This document shows positions 26,498 through 34,743 of a DNA stretch of 64,000 nucleotides, piece by piece. The position numbers and the translations under genes are program-made. Location of the stretch: assembly GCA_040797825.1 (NCBI GenBank), contig JBFNEZ010000001.1, forward strand, positions 1 to 64,000, given 5' to 3'. Numbering within the stretch: the first letter of the stretch is position 1; each line of letters opens with the position of its first letter. Under the pieces are notes generated by a model that saw nothing but the letters and a program-made list of their open reading frames with translations, was not told the DNA's origin and made no database searches. The DNA is from Geosporobacter sp040797825 (lineage in GTDB: Bacteria; Bacillota; Clostridia; Peptostreptococcales; Thermotaleaceae).

Positions 26498-28408
26498 ATG
26501 TCAAAAGATTTATTGTTTCTGATCCCTGTTCCAAAGATCACTCCAGCTGAAATTGTGGAGATGGTGAAACAGCATCCTGAAATTAAATTTGTTTCTCTTG
26601 TTGGTGTGGATCTAGGCGGCAATGACACGGATGAAAAAGTCCCTGTAGAATTGATGACAAAGGATATTCAAGAATTTTTAAAATTCGGCGTGCAAACAGA
26701 CGGTTCCAGTGTTGTCCTACCTGAAATTGCTACATTAAATAATGCGAGAGTTGATATCATCCCTGATACTACCGTTAACTGGTTTGTTGATTACAACTAT
26801 GAATTTATCGATGAAGTTACTGGTCTCCCTGTTGGTACAGTAAAAATCCCATCTTTCTTAGTTCACGATGAAACAGCAGTGGATTCCAGAGCCATACTTA
26901 AAAAAGCTGTAGCCAACTTCCAATCAGAAATTCTATCCCTATTAAAAGAAAATTCATATGTTTTAAATACTGTTGGTATTGATTCTGCTGATGATGTGGA
27001 AGAAGTTGTTCTTACATCTGCCACTGAGCTTGAGTTCTGGGTAAGAACACCTGAAGATAAGCCTGATGTAGACAAACTATCCACCTCTCAAGTATTGCAA
27101 GAGCAGTATTGGAAAAAAACTGTAGGTCCAGTTCGTACAGCCCTTGAAAAATCCATTCTTGCTTTAGATGCTTATGGTTTAGAAGCTGAAATGGGCCATA
27201 AAGAAGTTGGTGGTGTTCATGCAAAAATTGCAGGTGATGGACATTATGCTCATGTTATGGAGCAGTTGGAAATTGACTGGAAATTCAGCACTGCACTACA
27301 AGCTGCTGACAATGAATTAATGGCTCGAGATATTGTTAAAGATGTTTTCACCCGTCATGGTTTAGATGTAACCTTTAATGCAAAACCAATTGAGGGCGTT
27401 GCTGGTAGTGGTGAACACACTCACGTTGGGGTAGCCGTTAAATTAAAAAATGGCAAGAGAGTAAACCTCTTCTCCCCAACAGATATGAAAGCTGATTTCA
27501 TGAGTCCCATTGGTTGGGGCGCACTCATGGGATTATTAAAGAACTACGAAGTCGTTAATCCTTTTGTAACTTCTAGTAATGATGCTTTAAATAGATTAAA
27601 GCCTGGCTTTGAGGCTCCTGTTTGTATCGTAGGTTCTGTAGGCCATAACACTGCAGTACCATCTAGAAATAGAACCGTATTGGCTGGATTGGTAAGAGAT
27701 ACAGAGAATACTCTAGCAACTCGTTTTGAAGTTCGTGCCCCAAATCCTACCAGCAATACTTATTTGGTATTGGCTGCAGTATATCAAGCAATGCTAGATG
27801 GTATCGCTGCTGCTGTAAAAGCAGGTAAGACTTCTAAGGAATTGGAAAAGGATATGTCTAAGAAGCCTGGAGAAACTAGTTTCTACTTAGAAACTGAAAG
27901 AGCATATAGAAGTGAAGATGACGTATTCGAGCACTACACCGCAGAAGAAAGAGATGCTCTATTCAGCAAGCCACCTTCAACAGTTTGGGAAAACCTTCAA
28001 GGTTTAGACAAGTACCCTGAGAAAAAAGCTGTATTAACAATGGGAGATGTATTTACTGAAGCAATCATCAATTCTTACAAGCTTGGTACCTTAGCCCAAT
28101 GGACAACTGAGTTGTGCAAGCGAATTATCCCTGACAACATGAAAGTAGTAAGACAATGTGTGAAATTACATTGCGAAGAAACTGCTGCTGATTTAGATGT
28201 TGTAAACTGGAAAAAAATTAATCAGCTAAGAAATGACTTGATGAAAGATACTTTAGCTCAAAAATCATTATTCACGCAAATAGTTGATGCTATCGATGCT
28301 GCTGATTATGATACAGCATCTTCTCTACAACAAGAGATGAGCAGCAAAATGAGCGAATTAAAAGCGCTATATGCTGCCTATAAGAAAAATTTATTTGAAA
28401 TTGCTTAG
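26498..28408 (+). CDS. glnA: Glutamine synthetase (large clostridial type)
   Basis: 636 residues, longer than GSI (~450) and near the long forms found in Clostridia. The Glu-rich metal motif ELEFWVRTPED, the AEMGHKEVGGVHAKI segment, the ATP-binding AKPIEGVAGSGEHTHVG and the late ATRFEVRAPNPTSNTY are all recognisable. It makes glutamine from glutamate and ammonia. A C-terminal helical extension (from ~residue 560) is extra relative to GSI. AGAGGTG precedes the ATG; a strong terminator follows. No glnR-like gene is adjacent. Confidence 0.92.
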   Translation: MSKDLLFLIPVPKITPAEIVEMVKQHPEIKFVSLVGVDLGGNDTDEKVPVELMTKDIQEFLKFGVQTDGSSVVLPEIATLNNARVDIIPDTTVNWFVDYNYEFIDEVTGLPVGTVKIPSFLVHDETAVDSRAILKKAVANFQSEILSLLKENSYVLNTVGIDSADDVEEVVLTSATELEFWVRTPEDKPDVDKLSTSQVLQEQYWKKTVGPVRTALEKSILALDAYGLEAEMGHKEVGGVHAKIAGDGHYAHVMEQLEIDWKFSTALQAADNELMARDIVKDVFTRHGLDVTFNAKPIEGVAGSGEHTHVGVAVKLKNGKRVNLFSPTDMKADFMSPIGWGALMGLLKNYEVVNPFVTSSNDALNRLKPGFEAPVCIVGSVGHNTAVPSRNRTVLAGLVRDTENTLATRFEVRAPNPTSNTYLVLAAVYQAMLDGIAAAVKAGKTSKELEKDMSKKPGETSFYLETERAYRSEDDVFEHYTAEERDALFSKPPSTVWENLQGLDKYPEKKAVLTMGDVFTEAIINSYKLGTLAQWTTELCKRIIPDNMKVVRQCVKLHCEETAADLDVVNWKKINQLRNDLMKDTLAQKSLFTQIVDAIDAADYDTASSLQQEMSSKMSELKALYAAYKKNLFEIA

Positions 28409-28442
28409 TTCGATAATCTCTTAAATAGATAGGCTAACAAGA

Positions 28443-28482
28443 CCAACCCCGGAAACCCTTCTTCCCGGGGTTGGACCTTTTT
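28443..28482 (+). terminator. glnA terminator
   Basis: CCAACCCCGG (28443-28452) and CCGGGGTTGG (28465-28474) form a GC-rich 10-bp stem followed by TTTTT. Confidence 0.9.
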
Positions 28483-28504
28483 AAGTCTATATGCTTATCT
28501 GTTC

Positions 28505-28993
28505 TTAGTGCAGAACCATGTATTTTCTCTTCTCTTCATTAAAAAGACTCTCTAATTCCTGATGATATCCCAAATGATAAGCTATGGTCAACAGGCATCG
28601 TTGAAGATAAGCTTTACTCAAATCATCACTATGAGAACCTTCTTTTATTTCCCATATGATATCTAAATCTTTTCCCTCTACGATATCCTCCAAGCTGAGT
28701 TTTTCTAGATCCCTTCTATCATATTCATCAAAGAGCTCCGTAATGGCTTTAGGATCCTGTGCGTCTTTTAAAATATGCATTCGCTCTTTATTAGAACTAT
28801 GATTTAGGATGTCAATGACAAAATTCAAATCATAATCTATCAATCCGTACAGATTCTCGAACACCTTTGCAGGAATTCTAGGATCTTGATTACTGGCCTG
28901 AATGAGTTTGGCCTTTAAGTGCTTATCATTTTGTCTGCAAGCCTCCAGTATTTTATTCTCCATGATTTCTTCTTTTATATTTTCAAATTCCAA
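28505..28993 (-). CDS. Unknown 162-residue helical protein
   Basis: Starts at TTG with GGAGAG about nine bases upstream. A soluble, charged, all-helical protein (KHLKAKLIQASNQDPRIPAKVFENLYGLIDYDLNFVIDIL contains short helices like armadillo/HEAT units; quoted here only as context, residues ~24-63). Repeats of Leu and Asp around 60-110 support a helical-repeat fold. I recognise no family. It follows the membrane/coiled-coil gene by about 100 bases on the same strand. Confidence 0.65.
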   Translation of the reverse strand: MEFENIKEEIMENKILEACRQNDKHLKAKLIQASNQDPRIPAKVFENLYGLIDYDLNFVIDILNHSSNKERMHILKDAQDPKAITELFDEYDRRDLEKLSLEDIVEGKDLDIIWEIKEGSHSDDLSKAYLQRCLLTIAYHLGYHQELESLFNEEKRKYMVLH

Positions 28994-29092
28994 AGCTTTC
29001 TCTCCTTCCTTATAAATATAGCTTTAGTTTTTGAAGGTGAAAAAGAAGTTATACCTTTTCCTATGAATAAGTCTTCTGATAATTCTATAAGG

Positions 29093-29953
29093 TTAATTAT
29101 GTTCCTCCTGGTTCTGAATTCGATGAGAAAGAGATTGAATTTTTCCTTCCATGCCACTTAAAAGACTGACAATTTCTTCAATTACTATATTTATCTGTTC
29201 CACAGCAACAATAACCTCTTCATCAGCCTGCTGAATATTAGTATTTTTCTTTTTATCTAAAACTAAAGTCATTTGTTCAATTCCTTTTTTTATTTCATTT
29301 AGCCCTGAAATAATAGTTTGTCTATCTTGATTCAGTTGTTCTGTAAAACTAGAAGTTTGTTGAGACAACTGCATAAGCTGTCTTATTAGCATCGTAACAG
29401 TTTGTTGAATCAGCTGCTGCATTTCTAAAGATAATTTATTTTTTTCTAAAAGATTCAACTGTTCCAGCAAACTTCTAATTTCCTTTGAAATGTACCAATC
29501 CTTGTCCTTTGGCATGGGTATAAGGCATATGGTTTCACTTTCTTCTTTGCTGCTATTAGAGTTTTCTCCGTTACTCTTACTGCCATTTTTATATTTTCCC
29601 ACTAATTCTGTAAAAATACTTTTAAAATTTTTTATAATATTGCTCAGGGTAGCTAAAATAATTGCCACTGTTATTAAAAGTCCTTTGATCCCATTTAAAA
29701 TTGTAGTTTTTTCTATTTCCTCTCTCTTTCTCTGATAATCTCCAATAATTTTCTTCATTTCTTCATCAATAGCATCTGGCTCCTGGTTGTATTTTTCCAT
29801 GGAGGATTGTATCTTGTAGTAGGTTTCCATCTCCAAGTGCTGCAGCATGCCAGATTGACTTTGAAGCAAACTTATGACAACGACAGTAAATATGATAAAT
29901 ACAAGGAATAGTTTATAGATTTGAAAATAGTCATTATTTCTATTTGTTTCCAT
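29093..29953 (-). CDS. Unknown two-helix membrane protein with long coiled coil
   Basis: 286 residues from ATG 29953, which has GGAGGAG upstream. One membrane helix lies near residues 15-32 and another near 100-118. The loop between them is helical and probably outside; the long C-terminal half is a Gln/Glu/Leu-rich coiled coil (SLEMQQLIQQTVTMLIRQL, EQLNQDRQTI, IEEIVSLLSGMEGKIQ), presumably cytosolic. The shape recalls receptor-like or scaffold proteins, but no known signalling motif is visible. Confidence 0.7.
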   Translation of the reverse strand: METNRNNDYFQIYKLFLVFIIFTVVVISLLQSQSGMLQHLEMETYYKIQSSMEKYNQEPDAIDEEMKKIIGDYQRKREEIEKTTILNGIKGLLITVAIILATLSNIIKNFKSIFTELVGKYKNGSKSNGENSNSSKEESETICLIPMPKDKDWYISKEIRSLLEQLNLLEKNKLSLEMQQLIQQTVTMLIRQLMQLSQQTSSFTEQLNQDRQTIISGLNEIKKGIEQMTLVLDKKKNTNIQQADEEVIVAVEQINIVIEEIVSLLSGMEGKIQSLSHRIQNQEEHN

Positions 29954-30145
29954 AATCACTCCTCCATTCAGTGGAACCCTGTCCATCTTTACACTATATA
30001 GTATTATTTTAAAAGAAGAAATGTTCTTCTTTGTCTAAAAAGCCTTTCTCTTCTATGAATATAGCCTCCTTTAGAATAGGGATTTATAGGAATGTAAAAA
30101 ATAATCTATGGATACCCATGCTTTACTTTGAGGTGAATGACTTAT

Positions 30146-31060
30146 ATGGACTTATCAATTATTGAAAAATTCAAATTTACAGACAACATTAAACCCTTTG
30201 CTACATCCCTGTTGATATTGACCGTTTCATTTTTCTCCATCCGTTTTGTTATGTTTCTTACCAGTAAAATTATTGAGGTCACTAAATTTAACGAGCAACG
30301 GGAGAAAACTATTAAAAGTGTAATCGATTCTCTATTTTCCTATTTCATATTAACCTTTGCCGTACTGAATATTTTAACGGAGTTTGGGCTAATAAGAAAG
30401 GCTACCGTGCTTACAGGTGCAGGTATTATTACTTTAGTAGCTGGTTTAGGGGCTCAGAATCTTATTAAGGATATTATTAATGGCTTTTTTATTTTATTTG
30501 AAAGGCAAATGAAGGTTGGTGATTTTGTTAGTATCAACGAGCAATATCTAGGCGTTGTAGAAGAAATCGGACTGCGTGCAACAGCCATAAGAGAATGGTC
30601 TATGAAAAAAGTCTATATTCCCAATGGAGAAATCAAGACTTTAAAGAATTACTACAAGGAGCGAGCAAGAGTTATTTTAGAGGTTGTTGTTCCCTTCGAA
30701 GAAGATCATCAGCTTGCGAAAGAAACCCTTGAGGAAATCTGTACCTATCTAAATAAAACCTATGAAGAAAAGCTTTATCGAATCGGTAATATCAATTACG
30801 CTGAGTTTAGCCTCTATGGTATCATGTCCTTAGATGGAAAACAAGGTGGGGCTAAATATATTATAACAGGAGTTGTAAACCCTCGTTCACAATGGCTATT
30901 GCGTAATCGTGCTTATGAACATATTTTGGAAGTATTTCAGCAAAAAAAAATTCGAATAGCTTATCCAGCCATTCAAATTAAAGAGGATAGGATCTTTCAA
31001 GAACCTATCCTCAAAAAACCTTGTTTCGATAAAGACGAGGAAGACTCTGGTGGCAGGTAG
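30146..31060 (+). CDS. Small-conductance mechanosensitive channel (MscS family)
   Basis: 304 residues, three N-terminal helices and the pore-lining TM3 with Gly/Ala pattern (LTGAGIITLVAGLGAQNLIKDIINGFFILFE, residues ~93-123), then the beta domain KVGDFVSI and an alpha/beta tail. It opens on membrane tension to release solutes. ATG 30146 is preferred over 30137, which lies one base from AGGTG. It converges on the cobalt transporter operon. Confidence 0.9.
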   Translation: MDLSIIEKFKFTDNIKPFATSLLILTVSFFSIRFVMFLTSKIIEVTKFNEQREKTIKSVIDSLFSYFILTFAVLNILTEFGLIRKATVLTGAGIITLVAGLGAQNLIKDIINGFFILFERQMKVGDFVSINEQYLGVVEEIGLRATAIREWSMKKVYIPNGEIKTLKNYYKERARVILEVVVPFEEDHQLAKETLEEICTYLNKTYEEKLYRIGNINYAEFSLYGIMSLDGKQGGAKYIITGVVNPRSQWLLRNRAYEHILEVFQQKKIRIAYPAIQIKEDRIFQEPILKKPCFDKDEEDSGGR

Positions 31061-31074
31061 TCTTTCCTTTTTCT

Positions 31075-31908
31075 TTATTTCCCGAACAACGCAAAAAGAG
31101 ATTCCTTTGTTTTTGGAATCGGTTCTTCTGCCAAATAGGGCCTATGGCTAATCAACCCTTCATAGGCTTCCAGTATCCATGGTTTTTGTAGGTCTGCTTC
31201 TTTCAATAGCCTCTCATTTTGAAAAATCTCCTCTGGGATTCCCGCTGCCAAAATACCTCCATCCTTTATGACAAAAACATAATCTGACCAAGAATAAATC
31301 CTATCAATGTCATGGGTAGACAATACAATAGTTTTCCCTTCCTCATTTAGTATAGTAAAAAAAGTCATTAGTTCTTCGCTGGTTTTAGGATCTACAAAGG
31401 CCGTAGGTTCATCCAAGAAAATGATCTCAGGCTCCATAGCCAAAATATCTGCAATGGACACCCGTTTTTTTTGCCCTCCGCTCAAAAAATGAGTAGGCCG
31501 CTCCTTTAAATGAGAAATATCGGTTTTTTCCAATGCCATGATTACCTTTTCTTTTACATCTTCTTTAGGCAGTCCAAGATTCATTGGGCCAAAGGAAACT
31601 TCCTGAAAAACACTTCCTGAAAAAAGCTGCACATTGGGATCTTGAAAAACAATCCCAATGTTTTTCCTTAGATTAAGCAATTCCTTTTTTCCGTAGGCAA
31701 TGGGTTGACCTTTATAATAAATTTGTCCAGTAGTTGGCTTATATACACCATTTAATGTTAAAAACAGTGTCGTTTTACCTGCTCCATTGGGCCCCACAAT
31801 CCCAATCCGCTTTCCCTGCTCAAGCCCAATATTCATTTTCTTAAGGGCATGGGTTCCATCTGGATATCTAAAGGTCAAGTCCACTGCCTCGATGATATAC
31901 TGTGTCAA
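31075..31908 (-). CDS. cbiO: Cobalt ECF transporter ATPase CbiO
   Basis: 277 residues with Walker A GPNGAGKTTL, signature LSGGQKKRVSIA, Walker B EIIFLDEPTA and the switch His in LSTHDIDRI. It powers the CbiMNQ complex. The start is TTG with GGAGGCG upstream. Last gene of the cbiMNQO operon. Confidence 0.95.
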   Translation of the reverse strand: MTQYIIEAVDLTFRYPDGTHALKKMNIGLEQGKRIGIVGPNGAGKTTLFLTLNGVYKPTTGQIYYKGQPIAYGKKELLNLRKNIGIVFQDPNVQLFSGSVFQEVSFGPMNLGLPKEDVKEKVIMALEKTDISHLKERPTHFLSGGQKKRVSIADILAMEPEIIFLDEPTAFVDPKTSEELMTFFTILNEEGKTIVLSTHDIDRIYSWSDYVFVIKDGGILAAGIPEEIFQNERLLKEADLQKPWILEAYEGLISHRPYLAEEPIPKTKESLFALFGK

Positions 31909-31941
31909 AAAATCGCCTCCATCATTTTTTCCTTAATAAAA

Positions 31942-32709
31942 TTACACCAAGATTGCCAATCCCACTAAGAAAATTTCTAATATAAAAATACTAGTCATAT
32001 TTTTTATAGAATAGGCGTATTCTTCTTCTAATACATCTAAGTCTCCTTTATACCCTCTGGCTGACAGAGCAATAACCAATTCTTCCGACCGATGAAGACT
32101 CTTTACAAACAGATTGGATATAAGTTGTCCTAGGGAGTGATAACTCTTCCTAATAGAACTATAGCCTAAACGACACTCTTGAGATAAATACATCATAGAT
32201 GCAGTCTCTAACAACACGAAAATAAAACGATAAACCAGGGTCATCATTTCTATCAGAATAGCAGGTACTTTCATACGTTTTAAAATCCAGATAATATCAA
32301 TCATGGGCGTTGTGAGAGTTAGAAAATATAAACAGCTTACAGAAGCATAGGCTCTAAAAAAAGTTTCCATAGCCTGATCCATACCTTGCTGTGTTAATCC
32401 AATTATCCAATTGCCCATTTGAAATCCATGGTTTATCATCCCCCCTTCTTTTGTAACTGTGACTGCAATTCCCAAAACTCCCACAGATAAGAATGCAAAG
32501 GGTACAAGCATCAGTTTCAAATAGCTCTTCTTAGGAATTTGGGCTGCAAATATTATCAAAAACGACATAAAGGCTATTACAATAAAATGTAATAACCACG
32601 ACTTGCTTACCAAGCACATCGTTAATGTCAACAGGGATAATGCAAATTTTTCCACAGGATGGACAGATTTCAGTTTATTGCTATAGGCATATTGATCAAT
32701 GGACAACAT
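31942..32709 (-). CDS. cbiQ: Cobalt ECF transporter T component CbiQ
   Basis: 255 residues, about five helices. The T-component coupling motifs are visible as ARGYKGD near residue 218 and the preceding SLHRSEELVIALS. It links CbiO to CbiM. It starts at TAATG, overlapping the cbiN stop by one base. Confidence 0.92.
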   Translation of the reverse strand: MLSIDQYAYSNKLKSVHPVEKFALSLLTLTMCLVSKSWLLHFIVIAFMSFLIIFAAQIPKKSYLKLMLVPFAFLSVGVLGIAVTVTKEGGMINHGFQMGNWIIGLTQQGMDQAMETFFRAYASVSCLYFLTLTTPMIDIIWILKRMKVPAILIEMMTLVYRFIFVLLETASMMYLSQECRLGYSSIRKSYHSLGQLISNLFVKSLHRSEELVIALSARGYKGDLDVLEEEYAYSIKNMTSIFILEIFLVGLAILV

Positions 32710-33002
32710 TAGCGGGTCACCACTGTTTCCTTTTTCTTCCCAGTCATATATCCTAGGTAAAAGGTAATTACTCCCGTACCAATAGCAGCCTGTAAAGCAA
32801 ATAGAAGGCTTTCAATCTCTCCGCTTGGCGGCTCCCAAAAAGATTCAAACCATGGCTCATAATCAGGATTCAGCTCCGTTATCATATCTTCAGCTTCTCC
32901 ATCGGCACCACCATACTCTGCATCAGGCATAAAAATCAGCGGGAGAATGGAAATTGCTATTACAAGAAAAATCAATAGGGCATTTTTCTTCCAGGTCTTC
33001 AT
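32709..33002 (-). CDS. cbiN: Cobalt transport protein CbiN
   Basis: 97 residues, two helices flanking an acidic extracytoplasmic loop (PDAEYGGADGEAEDMI, then EPWFESFWEPPSGEIESLLF). This is the classic CbiN form, needed for Co2+ loading of CbiM. Start and stop overlap both neighbours by one base (TAATG). Confidence 0.93.
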   Translation of the reverse strand: MKTWKKNALLIFLVIAISILPLIFMPDAEYGGADGEAEDMITELNPDYEPWFESFWEPPSGEIESLLFALQAAIGTGVITFYLGYMTGKKKETVVTR

Positions 33003-33748
33003 TATCTTCCCTCCTTTACCATTGTCAAAGCATTGAGTTCATTTTGATGATGGGATGCAAGTAAATTATAAATCACAACGGTCAACAATCCTTCGCTAAC
33101 AGCGAGAGGCACTTGAGTCAAAGTAAATATGCCCATGAATTTTCCAATGGCAGCTGCTGTGCCAATTTCCCCGGGAAAAGCCAATCCAAGCTGTATGGAG
33201 GTAACCACATAGGTCACTAGATTCCCCAAAGCAGCTGCTGTAAATACGCTTACAGATTTTGATGCTCCTGCTTTATTGAGGGTTTTAAATAAAAAGAAAG
33301 ATGTTATCGGTCCTGCAATCCCCATAGAAAATACATTGGCGCCCAATGTTGTCAGTCCACCATGGGCCAAAAGCAAAGCCTGAAACAACAGAACAATCAG
33401 AGCCATAATGCTGGTTGCTGCAGGTCCAAATAGTATGGCACTTAAGCCTACTCCCGTAGGATGAGAACAGCTTCCTGTAACAGAGGGCAACTTTAATGAG
33501 GACAATACAAAGGCAAAGGCCCCACAAATACCCAATAACATTTTCATATTGACATTCTCATTGCTGATTTTTTTGATGGATCGTATCCCCATCCAGATGA
33601 AGGGCAGGGATGCAGCAAACCATATAGCCGCCCACATCGGTGGCAAAAATCCTTCCATAATATGCATGGCATAAGCTTCTTGACTGCTAAACAATACTAC
33701 TGCAAAGGCACAAGCCGCTGTATATCCCATATACTTCTTAGAACCCAT
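33002..33748 (-). CDS. cbiM: Cobalt ECF transporter substrate-binding component CbiM
   Basis: 248 residues. A signal-like N-terminus (FAVVLFSSQEAYA) precedes MHIMEGFLPP; after processing, Met-His at the new N-terminus forms the metal site, the hallmark of CbiM. Six or seven further helices include GSCSHPTGVGLSAILFGP. It binds Co2+ for cobalamin synthesis. First gene of the operon, behind a cobalamin riboswitch. Confidence 0.95.
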   Translation of the reverse strand: MGSKKYMGYTAACAFAVVLFSSQEAYAMHIMEGFLPPMWAAIWFAASLPFIWMGIRSIKKISNENVNMKMLLGICGAFAFVLSSLKLPSVTGSCSHPTGVGLSAILFGPAATSIMALIVLLFQALLLAHGGLTTLGANVFSMGIAGPITSFFLFKTLNKAGASKSVSVFTAAALGNLVTYVVTSIQLGLAFPGEIGTAAAIGKFMGIFTLTQVPLAVSEGLLTVVIYNLLASHHQNELNALTMVKEGR

Positions 33749-33803
33749 TTTTTCTCCTCCTTTGATTTCTTATTTCATAGGATAGTAAATAAATAATTGC
33801 AAT

Positions 33804-33828
33804 AAAAAAATCTAACAGAGACGTTAGA
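33804..33828 (-). terminator. Riboswitch-controlled terminator before cbiM
   Basis: On the minus strand TCTAAC, loop GTCTCT, GTTAGA and a T run of seven. It stands between the cobalamin aptamer and cbiM and so is the likely expression platform. Confidence 0.75.
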
Positions 33829-33894
33829 CTTACGATAACAGTTCACTTGGCCAAGTGATTGATTACCATACTTCCTTCCCTCCGAAGGTCACAA

Positions 33895-34058
33895 AGCAAA
33901 TATAGGCAGGTTTCCTGGCTGGCGTTTTATCCTACTCCCTCGTCTTCCCCATTTACGGGTGACATCATGAGGTTTCGTATTCGCTTACAGTAGCGGGGGC
34001 TGCATCGGACTTTCACCGAACTTCCCTATTCTCCTCCGAAGAGGCACCTATATCCATC
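33895..34058 (-). promoter_or_regulatory. Cobalamin (AdoCbl) riboswitch
   Basis: The minus strand has the diagnostic aptamer parts in order: GGTGCC, GAATAGGGAAG, CCGATGCAGCCCCCGC, TACTGT and the B12 box GCCAGGAAACCTGCC. It would repress cbiMNQO when cobalamin is plentiful. Confidence 0.93.
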
Positions 34059-34076
34059 ATTGAATTTTCATTTACT

Positions 34077-34105
34077 ATTATATTCCTTTTACCAAAGATA
34101 TACAA
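34077..34105 (-). promoter_or_regulatory. Promoter of the cobalamin riboswitch/cbiMNQO
   Basis: On the minus strand TTGTAT (34100-34105), 17 bases, TATAAT (34077-34082), placing the start of transcription just upstream of the aptamer. Confidence 0.7.
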
Positions 34106-34197
34106 CAGGCTTGCATATTTTACTGTTTTAGGCTCATATTTAAAGCTTTTTCTCGATTATTCAGTCATTTTTCATGCATATCTTATCCAAAGAGCTT

Positions 34198-34557
34198 TTA
34201 TAGTACTTCAATATACTTGTATAACTTCTTTTCATTTTGTTTGGTAATCAATGCCTTTTCTTCTGTATGTTCCATCAGTACATAGGTTTCCAGCTCTGTA
34301 GTTACAATTCTCTTTATCATCATCAAATTAATAATATAGGATTGATGAGAACGAAAGAAATGGCGATTGTCCAATTTTTTCTCTACAGTACTTAAGCTGG
34401 TATTTAGGCTGTAGGTCTGATCTGTTGTAATCAGCTCTGTCTTTCTTCCTTTTTTAACAAACATAATAATACTTTTTTTAGGGATAAATAATCTTTCTAA
34501 ACCATATTTGATACACACTTTTCCATGTATTAGTTTTCTTCCCATCACATCTTCCAT
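34198..34557 (-). CDS. Stand-alone LytTR-type DNA-binding protein
   Basis: 119 residues from ATG 34557, preceded by GGGGAAGG; longer upstream frames lack a site. The protein is essentially one LytTR domain: TYSLNTSLSTVEKKL, then FRSHQSYIINLMMIKRI. These domains bind DNA in quorum and virulence regulators, usually fused to a receiver; here none is attached, so it is an orphan transcription factor. It sits directly downstream of the giant surface protein gene (minus strand), separated by a terminator. Confidence 0.85.
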   Translation of the reverse strand: MEDVMGRKLIHGKVCIKYGLERLFIPKKSIIMFVKKGRKTELITTDQTYSLNTSLSTVEKKLDNRHFFRSHQSYIINLMMIKRIVTTELETYVLMEHTEEKALITKQNEKKLYKYIEVL

Positions 34558-34675
34558 ATACCTTCCCCTAATATCTATGAAGATTGCTTTTCTTAACAAG
34601 TATATCAAAGTATTTCATCTCTCACAACTTTGAAAATATCATTCATGATGGTTTAATCTTATTTCAAAAGATTAT

Positions 34676-34715
34676 AAAAAGTCTCTGCACATCATCACAT
34701 TGATATGCAGAGACT
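34676..34715 (-). terminator. Terminator of the giant surface protein gene
   Basis: 15-nt arms (34701-34715 and 34680-34694, one G-T pair) with loop of six, followed on the minus strand by TTTTT (34676-34680). Confidence 0.85.
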
Positions 34716-34743
34716 CTTTAAAAATAATTAAACCCCTTTATCC

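Noticed and set aside
33843..33856. Palindrome CACTTGGCCAAGTG near the cobalamin riboswitch
   Set aside because: It lies between aptamer and terminator and is probably part of the expression platform (alternative pairing), not a separate operator.
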